Assembly: GCF_000143965.1 (NCBI RefSeq)
Contig: NC_014365.1
Coordinates: 2,259,501 to 2,323,500 of the forward strand
Length of the DNA stretch: 64,000 nt
Direction of reading: 5' to 3'
Source: Desulfarculus baarsii DSM 2075
Lineage (GTDB): Bacteria; Desulfobacterota; Desulfarculia; Desulfarculales; Desulfarculaceae
The notes beneath the pieces were generated by a model that saw only the letters and a program-made list of their open reading frames with translations, was not told the DNA's origin and searched no databases. Numbering within the stretch: the stretch's first letter is position 1; every line of letters begins with the position of its first letter. Below are positions 35,255 through 43,824 of the stretch, piece by piece. A program made the position numbers and the translations under genes.

Positions 35255-35515
35255 TCAGACCTGGGTGTCGACGTTGAGCCCCTTGCCCAGCTTGTTTTTC
35301 AAGTCTTGGTTGAGCACCTCGACGGTGAAACGCGCCGTGGCCTGCATGGATTCCCGCAGGCTGACGCCGGCCTTTTCCGGGTCTTGGATGATCTCGTTGG
35401 CCCGGTTGAAGGCCCGGATCATGGTGCTGGCGTTGGCGGCCTCCTCGACCAATTGCGCCGAAAGGGCCGTCACATCTTGTTGCGACATGTTGCCGTATGA
35501 TCCGATGGCGCTCAT
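35255..35515 (-). CDS. Small helical protein of unknown function
   Basis: An 86-residue protein, almost all helix by composition (QQDVTALSAQLVEEAANASTMIRAFNRANEIIQDPEKAG, SMQATARFTVEVLNQDLKNKL), with no Cys, no membrane segment and no signal peptide. The short N-terminal MSAIGSYGNMS and the amphipathic helices recall small filament or rod components, but no family is recognised. A strong ribosome site GGGGAGG and a terminator downstream make it a real gene. Confidence 0.65.
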   Translation of the reverse strand: MSAIGSYGNMSQQDVTALSAQLVEEAANASTMIRAFNRANEIIQDPEKAGVSLRESMQATARFTVEVLNQDLKNKLGKGLNVDTQV

Positions 35516-35597
35516 GACCGCCTCCCCTGCTGAGTTTCCGCCTCATGAGCCTTATCGGCAGGGACTTGCGCTTTCTTGAGCTCCGGCGGCAAAAAAA

Positions 35598-36185
35598 TCA
35601 GCCCGCGCGCCGAAAAATCAGCTCCCAGGCCGGATCGGCCATGAAATAGTCACGCATGCCGTCGGGCGTGGCGCAACCGCCGGGCTCCCCCAGGCTCAGG
35701 CCCAAGGCCTGGCCGTAGGCCCGCGCCCAGACCCACGAACAGATCGGCCAGCGCTCCAGGGCCAACAGCCGCCGCGCCACGTAGGCCTCGCCTCGTCTCC
35801 GGCCCAGGCTCAGGCCAAACAGCGCCCAGGCCAAAAACCAATCGGCCAAATGCGCCGCCAGTTTCCACCAACCATAGCCCCGGCCGGCGTAGGCCCGAGC
35901 CGCCTCGGCCACGGCCCCACGCTGGGCGGCCGAAAGGCCCCGCCGACGCCAGACCTCGCAGGGCCCCCGCCGGCCGGCCCAGGGCAGCACGCGCACCCGC
36001 CAAAGGGCCTCCAGCGTCTCGCCCGGCCCGACAAAGCCAAACACGTGCCCGGCCCGCGTGGCCGGCTCGCCCGGCGCGGTCTGGCAAAAACGCACCAGCG
36101 CCAGCCCCGGCGTCAGGCCAATATCGCCCGGCAGTGGCGCGAAGCGCCCGTTGTTTCGGCTTACCTCGTCATGAAACTCGCCCAT
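35598..36185 (-). CDS. Permuted NlpC/P60-like (YiiX-type) enzyme
   Basis: A 195-residue protein. GHVFGFVGPGETLEALWRVRVLPWAG carries a His early and ICSWVWARAYGQALGLSL a Cys late, the circularly permuted order of YiiX/YebB-type papain-fold hydrolases. Between them is YAGRGYGWWKLAAHLADWFLAWALFGL, partly hydrophobic. Such enzymes act on lipids or amide bonds; substrate unknown. The ATG at 36185 has GGGAGG upstream. A longer frame is ignored for lack of a ribosome site. Confidence 0.6.
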   Translation of the reverse strand: MGEFHDEVSRNNGRFAPLPGDIGLTPGLALVRFCQTAPGEPATRAGHVFGFVGPGETLEALWRVRVLPWAGRRGPCEVWRRRGLSAAQRGAVAEAARAYAGRGYGWWKLAAHLADWFLAWALFGLSLGRRRGEAYVARRLLALERWPICSWVWARAYGQALGLSLGEPGGCATPDGMRDYFMADPAWELIFRRAG

Positions 36186-36382
36186 GCTCGCCTCCCGCGC
36201 CGTCGTGCATGGCCAAGCCGGCCACGGGCCAATGGTCGGCCGACAGGCCGGGGCGGCCCAGGAGGCTGGCGCGGGATTGCCTTTCCAGAAAACGCCGTCA
36301 CGGCGAGCGGCCGCGTAAATGCCATCGCCCCGCCGTTGACGAGCGGCGGGGCGGTATGGGCTTGCTGGCACAACCGATCAAT
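36186..36382. other. Intergenic stretch with a GC hairpin
   Basis: The gap between the YiiX-like and MBOAT genes. CCCCGCCG (36328-36335) and CGGCGGGG (36344-36351) form a perfect 8-bp hairpin with loop TTGACGAG and no T-run. The promoter of the MBOAT gene follows it. No gene was seen in this stretch. Confidence 0.5.
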
Positions 36383-36415
36383 CTTGTTGACATTATTCAA
36401 CAAGTGCTCTAACAT
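36383..36415 (+). promoter_or_regulatory. Promoter of the O-acetylation operon inside an inverted repeat
   Basis: A perfect -35 TTGACA (36387-36392) and a -10 TAACAT (36410-36415) are spaced exactly 17 bp. The -35 lies within a perfect inverted repeat, CTTGTTGA (36383-36390) and TCAACAAG (36397-36404), with 6 bp between the arms. A protein bound there would cover the -35 box. The start codon is about 90 bp downstream. Confidence 0.65.
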
Positions 36416-36504
36416 CGATTTGTTTTGCCGGCAACCAGGTGTCTTGTCGCGGGGCCATGGGCCGCGCGCCGGTTTTTTTCGCCCAATCGCGCGGATCGTT
36501 TGCG

Positions 36505-37917
36505 ATGGTTTTCAGCTCGCCGTTGTTTTTATTCATCTTTTTGCCGGCCGTGCTGGGCGTCTACTACCTTGCCCCGGGCCGGGCCAAAAACTATGTGCTG
36601 ATCGCCTTCAGTTTGGCTTTTTATTTCTGGGGCGAGCCTTCGTTCGTCTTCGTGGTGCTTGGCTCGACGCTTTTCGATTGGCTGGTGGTGCGCGCCATGC
36701 ACGCCACGACCGGACATGGTCGGCGCAAGTTCTTGGTTTTTCTTGGAGTATTGGCCAACGTCGGCATTCTGGTCTATTTCAAGTACATGAATTTCTTTGC
36801 CGACGCCGTCAGCGCCCTGCTGGTCGACCTTGGCCTCAATCCGTTCGTTCTGGCCAAGATAGCCCTGCCCATCGGCGTGTCGTTTGTGGTCTTCGAAAAA
36901 ATCACCTACCTTGTCGACGTCTACCGCGACGTGGGCAAACCGGCCCGCAATTTCGCCGATTATCTGCTCTATGTTTTTTTCTTTCCCAAGCTGCTGGCCG
37001 GGCCGATCATCAAGTACCACGACATCGCCGACCAGCTTAAGCGGCGCGAGCACAACCTGCCCAACATCCAAGCCGGGCTCAGCCGTTTCGCCGTGGGCCT
37101 GGCCAAAAAGGTGCTCATCGCCGACACCTTGGCCGAAGTGGCCGACTTTTCCTTTGCCGCCGATCCGGCCACGCTGGGCCCGTTTTTCGCCTGGCTGGGG
37201 GTGATCTGCTTCACCTTCCAGATATACTTCGATTTTTCTGGCTACAGCGACATGGCCATCGGTTTGGCGCGCATGTTCGGTTTCCGCCTGCTGGAAAACT
37301 TCAACCTGCCTTATATCTCGTCCAACTTCACCGAGTTCTGGCGGCGCTGGCACATCTCGCTGTCGTCATGGATCCGCGATTATCTCTACATCCCCCTGGG
37401 CGGCAACCGCGTCGCCACCGGGCGAATGTACTTCAACCTGTGGTTTTGCTTCGTGCTTTCGGGCTTGTGGCATGGCGCGAACTGGACGTTTGTTTTGTGG
37501 GGCGTCTATCACGGCGTGTTTTTGGTCTTGGACAAGCTGTTCTGGCTGCGCCAGGGCGCGCGCCTGCCCAAGGCCGTCAACATCGGCGCGACGTTCTTTT
37601 TCCTGGTGCTGGGCTGGACGTTGTTCCGCGCCACCGACATCGGCCATTTCGCCGGTTATATGCGGGCCATGCTCGGCCTGGCGGCCGACCCGGCGGCGTT
37701 CAAATATCTGACGGCCAACATCTGGTTTTATCTGGTCCTGGCGGCCGTGCTGTCGTTGGCCCCGGCCTGGGGCCGTTTGTGGCGGCTGCTGCCCAGGTAT
37801 CGGGCCTTTGCCCTGCGCGTCGAGTTCGAATTGTCCTGCTCGCTGGCGTTGATGCTGCTGGTGATGGGCAAACTGGCGGCGCTTACGTTCAACCCGTTTA
37901 TATACTTCAGGTTTTAG
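36505..37917 (+). CDS. Membrane-bound O-acyltransferase (AlgI-like)
   Basis: A 470-residue MBOAT protein with about 11 membrane segments that moves acetyl groups across the inner membrane to a polysaccharide. Key motifs are YFDFSGYSDMAIGLARMFGF, NFTEFWRRWHISLSSWIRDYLYIPLGGNR and the catalytic His in SGLWHGANWTF. The ATG at 36505 is chosen because the hydrophobic start MVFSSPLFLFIFLPA is the family's; the ribosome site is weak. It is followed 3 bp later by the AlgX-like gene, its usual partner. The polymer acetylated is unknown. Confidence 0.92.
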   Translation: MVFSSPLFLFIFLPAVLGVYYLAPGRAKNYVLIAFSLAFYFWGEPSFVFVVLGSTLFDWLVVRAMHATTGHGRRKFLVFLGVLANVGILVYFKYMNFFADAVSALLVDLGLNPFVLAKIALPIGVSFVVFEKITYLVDVYRDVGKPARNFADYLLYVFFFPKLLAGPIIKYHDIADQLKRREHNLPNIQAGLSRFAVGLAKKVLIADTLAEVADFSFAADPATLGPFFAWLGVICFTFQIYFDFSGYSDMAIGLARMFGFRLLENFNLPYISSNFTEFWRRWHISLSSWIRDYLYIPLGGNRVATGRMYFNLWFCFVLSGLWHGANWTFVLWGVYHGVFLVLDKLFWLRQGARLPKAVNIGATFFFLVLGWTLFRATDIGHFAGYMRAMLGLAADPAAFKYLTANIWFYLVLAAVLSLAPAWGRLWRLLPRYRAFALRVEFELSCSLALMLLVMGKLAALTFNPFIYFRF

Positions 37918-37920
37918 ATA

Positions 37921-39348
37921 ATGGGCTTCATGGGCATCGGCATACAGACCGCATTTTCCGGCGCGCTGCTGGGGCTTTTGATCTACTGCCTGCGCATCGT
38001 GCTGAACTATCCGGCCATGTTCGACTGGCCCAGGGCCGTGTTGTTGATGATCTTTGGCGGAATGGCCGGGCCAGTCGTCTTTTTTGGGCTGTATTTCGCC
38101 GCTTGCCGCCTGCCGCTGATCTGGGGCTTGCGGGCGGCATGGCTGCTGCGGCGCTGGGGCGGCGGCGCGTTGCGCGGCCTGTTGCTGACGTTGTGTTTGG
38201 CCCTTTTGATCTTGCCACTTTTCAACACGGCGCTGGAAAACTGGTTTGATGTGCGTTTCGCCAAAAACGACCAAAACGTGCTTTATGGCGTCTATAGCGA
38301 GAAAAAGCCGCCAGCCTTTCGCTGGGCCGGATTGCTGGACGGCTCGCTCCAAAACCAGTTCGGCCAATATTTTAACAACAGCTTCAGCCTGCGGCCCATC
38401 TTGATCAAACTCAACAATCAATTTTATTATAGTGTTTTCGCCAAATCCTACATGTACGACGACGCCATCGTGGTGGGCAAAAAACGTTGGCTATACGAAG
38501 AAGCCTACATTCGTTTTCAGCAGAATATCGCCAACCAGACCCACATCGCGCACATCGAGCGTTACGCCAAGCAATTGCGCGAGTTGCAGGATTTGCTGCG
38601 CAAACGCGGCGTCACCTTTTTGCTTTTGATCAGCCCCAGCAAGGCCACCACCTACCCCGAATACATTCCCGAGCAATTTCATTGGTTCAGCCGCCCCGGC
38701 CAACTCAACCAACAAATGCTCATGCCGCTTCTGGACAAATACGGCGTGAACTATTACGACGCCCAGGCCACCGCCCTGCGATGGCGCGACAAAGCCCCGG
38801 CCACGCTCTTTTGCCAGGGCGGCACCCACTGGAACGACCTGGGCGCCATCTACGCATTGCAAGGCATGCTGGCCAAGCTGGAAAAAATCAGCGGCAAAAA
38901 GCTCACGCGGCTGCGCTTGGACGGCGTGGATATCGACAACAAACCCATCGGCTTTGATCGCGACCTGGCCGAATTGCTCAACCTTTACTACCAGCCCTAC
39001 GATTTTCCCACGCCGCACCCCAAAGTCACCCCGCTCAGGGACGCCGCCACCTTCACCGGCGACCTGGCCCTGGTCGGCGGCAGCTTCAACTGGATCATAT
39101 TGAATCTTCTGCACAAATACGGCGTATTCGACACCATGGACTTTTACTACTACTTCCGCACGGCCTTTCGCTCCTATCACGCCGGCCGTGAACCAGCCCC
39201 CCAAAGCAAAATCGACGTCTGGACCATGGATTGGGACGCGCGTATTTTCAACAAGGATTTCGTGATCGTGGAGATGAATTCGGCGGTGATACCCTTTGGC
39301 AATTACGTCTCGGCCTTTGCCCGAGGGGCCCGTCAGAACGACAAATAA
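37921..39348 (+). CDS. AlgX/AlgJ-like SGNH acetyltransferase
   Basis: A 475-residue membrane-anchored protein. Three hydrophobic segments fill the first ~115 residues; the rest is periplasmic with an SGNH-hydrolase fold. QGGTHWNDLGA supplies the His/Asn block and VGGSFNW the nucleophile Ser. It transfers acetyl from the MBOAT partner to sugar residues, as AlgJ/AlgX do in alginate. No alginate or cellulose synthase genes are near, so the target polymer is open; LPS or exopolysaccharide made by the neighbouring cluster is possible. Confidence 0.82.
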   Translation: MGFMGIGIQTAFSGALLGLLIYCLRIVLNYPAMFDWPRAVLLMIFGGMAGPVVFFGLYFAACRLPLIWGLRAAWLLRRWGGGALRGLLLTLCLALLILPLFNTALENWFDVRFAKNDQNVLYGVYSEKKPPAFRWAGLLDGSLQNQFGQYFNNSFSLRPILIKLNNQFYYSVFAKSYMYDDAIVVGKKRWLYEEAYIRFQQNIANQTHIAHIERYAKQLRELQDLLRKRGVTFLLLISPSKATTYPEYIPEQFHWFSRPGQLNQQMLMPLLDKYGVNYYDAQATALRWRDKAPATLFCQGGTHWNDLGAIYALQGMLAKLEKISGKKLTRLRLDGVDIDNKPIGFDRDLAELLNLYYQPYDFPTPHPKVTPLRDAATFTGDLALVGGSFNWIILNLLHKYGVFDTMDFYYYFRTAFRSYHAGREPAPQSKIDVWTMDWDARIFNKDFVIVEMNSAVIPFGNYVSAFARGARQNDK

Positions 39349-39360
39349 AGCGGTCGACAG

Positions 39361-40107
39361 CTAGCTTCGCTGGCGCACCACCTCCATGAGCATCACCCCG
39401 GCGGCCACCGAGGCGTTGAGGCTCTCCACCCCGGCGGCCAGGGGCAAGGTGGCCAGCATGTCGCAGTTTTTTTGCACCAACGGCGCAACGCCCTTGTGCT
39501 CCGAGCCCACCACCACCGCCAGCGGACCCCGCAGGTCCAGCGCCCACGGCGCGGCTCCGCCCCGGGCCACGGCGGCCACCGACCACAAGCCGATCTCCTT
39601 CAGGCCTGCCAAGGCCTGGCTTATGTTGGCCACCCGACAAACCGCCACCTGACCCAACGCGCCGGCCGCGGCCTTGGCCACCGCCGGCGTCAGTTGACAG
39701 GCGCGATCCTTGGGCACGACGACGCCCAGCGCCCCGGCCGCCGCCGCCGAACGCAGCATGGCCCCCAGGTTGTGGGGATCCTGCACGTGATCGACGACCA
39801 AAACCAAGGCCCGTCGCCCGGCCTCCTCCAGGACGGCCAGCAGCTCGTCCCACGCGGCGTAGCGGCCTTGCGCCGCCACCCGCAAGGCCACACCTTGATG
39901 CACCGCGCCGCCGGCCATCTGGTCCAGCCTGCGGCGTTCGATCTTCTCCACCTTCAGCCCGGCGGCGCGGGCGGCCTCGACCAGGCGGCCGACGGCCTCC
40001 GAACGCTGCCCGGCGACCACCAGCAAGGCGATGGCCGTCTGGGCCTGGTCGGCCAGCGCCTCGGCCACGGCGTGACGGCCCACGATCAGATCGTCGCGTC
40101 GCTCCAC
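39361..40107 (-). CDS. rlmB: 23S rRNA (guanosine-2'-O)-methyltransferase RlmB / SpoU
   Basis: A 248-residue SPOUT methyltransferase. The N-terminal substrate-binding domain starts LIVGRHAVAEAL; the three catalytic motifs are DHVQDPHNLGAMLRSA, VVVGSEHKGV and LNASVAAGVMLME. It methylates G2251 of 23S rRNA in E. coli. The GTG start lies 1 bp after the gmk stop, so it is coupled to it. It is the last gene of the 25-kb minus-strand run and converges with the AlgX-like gene, with 12 bp between. Confidence 0.9.
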   Translation of the reverse strand: MERRDDLIVGRHAVAEALADQAQTAIALLVVAGQRSEAVGRLVEAARAAGLKVEKIERRRLDQMAGGAVHQGVALRVAAQGRYAAWDELLAVLEEAGRRALVLVVDHVQDPHNLGAMLRSAAAAGALGVVVPKDRACQLTPAVAKAAAGALGQVAVCRVANISQALAGLKEIGLWSVAAVARGGAAPWALDLRGPLAVVVGSEHKGVAPLVQKNCDMLATLPLAAGVESLNASVAAGVMLMEVVRQRS

Positions 40108-40108
40108 C

Positions 40109-40717
40109 TTAGAGGCCCCATTCCCGCTTGATGCGCGTCAATTGGCGCTCCGTGCGCAGGCGGTCGGTGGTGATGATGGCCTCGACCTGGGCCGCGGCCT
40201 TGTTCAGGTCGTCATTTATCACCAGGTGGGTGTAGTCCTGGGCCGCGGCCAATTCATAGCCGACCCTGGCCAGGCGCAGGCGGATGTTGTCCTCGGTTTC
40301 GGTGCCCCGCTGGCGCAGACGGCGCTCCAGTTCGGCCCGTGAAGGAGGCACGATGAAGATGAACACGCCTTGGGGATAATGGCCGCGCAGGGCCTTGCCG
40401 CCGTTGACGTCGGTGTCCAAAAACAGGTCGACGCCTTGGCCGATGGTCTGATCGATGACCTGGGCCGAGGTGCCATACATGTTGCCGAAGATCTCCACGT
40501 GCTCCAAAATGTCGCCGCGCTCCAGGCGCTGGATGAACGCCTGGCGGTCGACAAAGTGATAATCCACGCCGTCGCGCTCGCCAGGCCGGGGGGCGCGGGT
40601 GGTGAAGCTGACCGAATAGGCCAGATCGGGCAGGTTTTGCCGCACCATGGCCCCGACGGTGGACTTGCCCGCGCCGGGCGGGCCCGAAAGCACGAAGATC
40701 TGGCCGGTGGCGCTCAT
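40109..40717 (-). CDS. gmk: Guanylate kinase
   Basis: A 202-residue enzyme phosphorylating GMP to GDP. The P-loop is [11 protein letters not shown], with the GMP-binding [23 protein letters not shown] and the lid region [17 protein letters not shown]. It overlaps the RemA-like gene by 4 bp (ATGA). The order yicC-remA-gmk is conserved across many bacteria. Confidence 0.95.
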   Translation of the reverse strand: MSATGQIFVLSGPPGAGKSTVGAMVRQNLPDLAYSVSFTTRAPRPGERDGVDYHFVDRQAFIQRLERGDILEHVEIFGNMYGTSAQVIDQTIGQGVDLFLDTDVNGGKALRGHYPQGVFIFIVPPSRAELERRLRQRGTETEDNIRLRLARVGYELAAAQDYTHLVINDDLNKAAAQVEAIITTDRLRTERQLTRIKREWGL

Positions 40718-41001
40718 TTTCTGGGGGCCTCGCCAAGGGGGATTTGTTGATCGTCGTGAATGGTCTGCTCGAAACGCTGGGCCATGGTTTCAGCCTGGAT
40801 GGCGCTGAGCACCACATGGCCGGTGTCGGTGATGATGATCGACCTGGTCTTGCGGCCCTGGGTGGCGTCCAGCAGGCGCTCGGCGGCCTTGGCCTCCTCG
40901 CGCAGGCGCTTCATGGGCGCGCTGGCCGGCGTCAGGATGGCCACCACCCGCTTGGCGGCCAGGGAATTGCCAAAGCCCACGTTGAGCAGCTTGGAAGGCA
41001 T
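40714..41001 (-). CDS. RemA/DUF370 family protein
   Basis: A 95-residue protein of the DUF370 family, whose Bacillus member RemA is a DNA-binding activator of biofilm matrix genes. [29 protein letters not shown] and [16 protein letters not shown] are the conserved blocks. It sits between yicC and gmk. In this organism it may control surface polysaccharide genes, but that is extrapolated. GGGGG precedes the ATG. Confidence 0.88.
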   Translation of the reverse strand: MPSKLLNVGFGNSLAAKRVVAILTPASAPMKRLREEAKAAERLLDATQGRKTRSIIITDTGHVVLSAIQAETMAQRFEQTIHDDQQIPLGEAPRK

Positions 41002-41011
41002 GAGCGGCCCC

Positions 41012-41890
41012 CTATTCGATGTTTTGCACCTGTTCGCGCAGGCGTTCCAGTTCGGCTTTCATTTCCACCACCATGGCGCTGGCCTGGGCGTCGGGGCTTT
41101 TGGAGCCCATGGTGTTGGCCTCGCGGTTGAGCTCCTGCAACAAAAAGTCCAGCTTGCGGCCCACCGGCTCGCCTGCTTCCAAAAAGGCCCGGAACTGCTC
41201 CAGATGGCTGGCGGCGCGCACGGCCTCCTCGGTGATATCGCACTTGTCGGCGATAATGGCCACTTCCAGGGCCAGGCGTTCAGGGTCGGCCCGGCCTTCG
41301 TCCAGGAGCTTGCCGATCCGTTCGGTCAGGCGCTGGCGATAGTTTTCCACGATCTGGGGCGAACGGGCCGCGGCTTGGCCGAAAAAGCCCTCCAGCCGCT
41401 CCAGCCGCTCCAGAAAATCGCGGCGTAGCGAGTCGCCCTCGGCGGCGCGCATGGCGTCCAGTTCGTCCAGGGCCGCCAGCATGGCCGGCTCCAGTTGGGC
41501 CCAGTAGACGTCCATGTCCGGGTCGGCGTCCATGGTCAGGATCATCTCGCGGCAGTTGATGTAGGGCCAGACGTTGCCGTTGCCGCTGACGCCAAGTTCC
41601 TGCTCCAATTCGCGCACGATCTGGCGATATTGCTTGAACAGCGGCCGGTTGAGCACCAGCCGGGGCACGGGTTCGGCCGCGCCGCTGGCGCTGATGGTGA
41701 TGCTGACCCGCCCCCGCGAGAGCCTGGCGGCCAGGAACTTCTTGATGCGGTCCTCCAGGGCGGCAAGTCCCGAGGGCGCGCGCAGATGGATGTCCAGAAA
41801 ACGCGAGTTGACGGTGCGGATCTCGACGATCCACTGCCCGTCCAAGGCGGTGGATTGGCCGCGTCCATAGCCGGTCATCGATTTAATCAC
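41012..41890 (-). CDS. YicC family endoribonuclease
   Basis: A 292-residue protein. The N-terminus [11 protein letters not shown] and the C-terminal [37 protein letters not shown] are signatures of YicC, a metal-dependent RNase involved in small-RNA turnover. The GTG start overlaps the DUF4416 stop (GTGA); 10 bp separate it from the RemA-like gene. Confidence 0.9.
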   Translation of the reverse strand: MIKSMTGYGRGQSTALDGQWIVEIRTVNSRFLDIHLRAPSGLAALEDRIKKFLAARLSRGRVSITISASGAAEPVPRLVLNRPLFKQYRQIVRELEQELGVSGNGNVWPYINCREMILTMDADPDMDVYWAQLEPAMLAALDELDAMRAAEGDSLRRDFLERLERLEGFFGQAAARSPQIVENYRQRLTERIGKLLDEGRADPERLALEVAIIADKCDITEEAVRAASHLEQFRAFLEAGEPVGRKLDFLLQELNREANTMGSKSPDAQASAMVVEMKAELERLREQVQNIE

Positions 41891-42435
41891 TGGTCTTCTC
41901 CACTATCGGCGGCGGCCCGACGTTTCAGGCGCCAGAGGTGACGCTCCCGGATCAGCGCCAGCAGCCGCGTCATTTCGTCGCCGGCGTAATCGCTGTAGGT
42001 CCAGGCCAACGCTCGATAGCGGCCGCGCTGGAAAAACAGCGTCAGTTCGCAGTATAAATCCAGGCCCAAAGGCAGGCGATGGCCCTGATATTTGTGCGTG
42101 GCCAGGATCAACCCATCGGCGGTGAGCAGGCCGGGATCGATGTTGACCGCGCGGCGGCCCTCCCGGGCCAGGCTCACCTCCAGGGCCATGCACTGTTTTT
42201 TGATCCGGGCCAGTTCGTGCAGGGGCGTCGGCCGCTCAAACACGGCCAAGCGGCGATCCAGGCCCAGGCCCATTTCAGGTTCGTAATAGATTGTCTGGCC
42301 AAAGGCCATCGGCGCGCTCAGGCGCTCCAGCGGGCCGCAAAGCTCGGCCAAGGCCCGTATCGCCGCCAGGCGAGGCGCCTCCTCGCGGGCCAACAGGCTG
42401 ATCACCAGCGTGGCCGGTTCGGGCGCTTTGGCCAT
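41887..42435 (-). CDS. DUF4416 family protein
   Basis: A 182-residue soluble protein of the DUF4416 family (LSAPMAFGQTIYYEPEMG, VNIDPGLLTADGLILATHKYQGHRLPLG, FFQRGRYRALAWTYSDY). It is common in deltaproteobacteria and related phyla, with unknown function. The ATG at 42435 is used; a TTG five codons earlier is the alternative. It is coupled to yicC by overlap and follows ugd by 35 bp. Confidence 0.78.
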   Translation of the reverse strand: MAKAPEPATLVISLLAREEAPRLAAIRALAELCGPLERLSAPMAFGQTIYYEPEMGLGLDRRLAVFERPTPLHELARIKKQCMALEVSLAREGRRAVNIDPGLLTADGLILATHKYQGHRLPLGLDLYCELTLFFQRGRYRALAWTYSDYAGDEMTRLLALIRERHLWRLKRRAAADSGEDQ

Positions 42436-42470
42436 TGCCGCGCTCGCCAACGCCTACGCCCGGGCCACCT

Positions 42471-43775
42471 CTAGCGCCGCCCCACGCTGAAATAGGTGAA
42501 GCCGGCCTCGCGCAGGCGTTCTGGCTGATAGACGTTGCGCAGATCGCAGATCACGGGCTGGCGCATCAGGCCCTTGATCCGCGCCAAGTCCAGGTTGCGA
42601 AACTGGTTCCACTCGGTCATAAGGATCATGGCGTCGGCGCCCTCGACGGCGTCGTAGGAGTTTTTGCGCATCTCCACGCCCGGCAGCATCGGCGCGGCGG
42701 CCTCCATGCCGGCCGGGTCATAGGCTCGGATGGTCGCGCCCATTTCCATCAGGGTGGGCAGAATGACCAGGCTGGGGGCCTCGCGCATGTCGTCGGTGTT
42801 GGGCTTGAAGGTCAGGCCCAGGCAGGCGATGACCTTGCCGGCCACCTGGCCGCCCAGGGCCTTGATTACCTTGTCGGCCATCACCAGGCGCTGGCGGCGG
42901 TTGACCTCCATAACCGCCTCGACGATCTGGAAGCGGTAGTCATTTTCCTTGGCCAGATGAGCGATGGCCTCGGTGTCCTTGGGAAAGCACGAGCCGCCGT
43001 AGCCGGGGCCGGCGTGCAGAAACTTGGGGCCGATGCGCCGGTCCAGGCCCATGCCCTTGGCCACCACCTGCACGTCCGCGCCGACCAACTCGCAGATGTT
43101 GGCCATCTCGTTGATGAAGCTGATCTTGGTGGCCAAAAAGGCGTTGGAGGCGTACTTGATCATCTCGGCGGTTTCCACGTCGGTGATCACAAACGGCGTT
43201 TCGATCAGGTACAGCGGGGCGTAGAGGTCTTTCATGATGGCCTTGGCCTGTTCGCTGGCCGCGCCCACCACCACGCGGTTGGGCCGCATGAAGTCCTCGA
43301 TGGCCGAGCCCTCGCGCAGGAACTCGGGGTTGGAGACCACGTCGAAGGGGATGGGCCGTTTCTGGCTCCGCTGGATGATCTCGGCGACTTTCTTGCCCGT
43401 GCCCACCGGCACGGTGGATTTGGTCACCACCACTTTGTAATCTTGCATGTTCTGGCCGATGGCCTGGGCCACGTCCCAGACGTAATGCAGGTCGGCCGCG
43501 CCATCATCGCCCTGGGGCGTGCCCACGGCGATGAAGACCACCAAGGCGTTGGCCACGCCCTTGTCCAGTTCGGTGGTGAAATGCAGGCGGCCCTCGCGGG
43601 TGTTCTTGGCCACCAATTCCTCGAGCCCCGGTTCGAAGATGGGCACCTTGCCGCCCAGCAGCATGTCGATTTTTTTGGGGTCGTTGTCCACGCAGGTGAC
43701 GTTGAGGCCGAACTCGGCGAAGCAGGTGCCGGTCACCAGACCGACATAGCCAACCCCCACAACACAAATGTTCAT
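42471..43775 (-). CDS. ugd: UDP-glucose 6-dehydrogenase
   Basis: A 434-residue enzyme oxidising UDP-glucose to UDP-glucuronate with two NAD+. The Rossmann start is VVGVGYVGLVTGTCF; the catalytic Cys is in GGSCFPKDTEA; the central helix LRIGPKFLHAGPGYG region and the C-terminal UDP domain (GLTFKPNTDDMREAPS) are present. UDP-glucuronate feeds Ara4N synthesis, matching ArnC, ArnD and ArnT in the same run. GGAGG precedes the ATG. Confidence 0.95.
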   Translation of the reverse strand: MNICVVGVGYVGLVTGTCFAEFGLNVTCVDNDPKKIDMLLGGKVPIFEPGLEELVAKNTREGRLHFTTELDKGVANALVVFIAVGTPQGDDGAADLHYVWDVAQAIGQNMQDYKVVVTKSTVPVGTGKKVAEIIQRSQKRPIPFDVVSNPEFLREGSAIEDFMRPNRVVVGAASEQAKAIMKDLYAPLYLIETPFVITDVETAEMIKYASNAFLATKISFINEMANICELVGADVQVVAKGMGLDRRIGPKFLHAGPGYGGSCFPKDTEAIAHLAKENDYRFQIVEAVMEVNRRQRLVMADKVIKALGGQVAGKVIACLGLTFKPNTDDMREAPSLVILPTLMEMGATIRAYDPAGMEAAAPMLPGVEMRKNSYDAVEGADAMILMTEWNQFRNLDLARIKGLMRQPVICDLRNVYQPERLREAGFTYFSVGRR

Positions 43776-43824
43776 CGCGGCATCCTCCGCATAATGCGTC
43801 CGGCCCGCCGGGCCGGTTGGCGGT
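43776..43824. other. Gap with a short GC hairpin
   Basis: CCGGCCC (43800-43806) and GGGCCGG (43810-43816) form a 7-bp hairpin with a 3-base loop between the O-antigen ligase and ugd genes, without a T-run. It may mark an RNA processing or partial termination point in the long operon. Confidence 0.35.
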
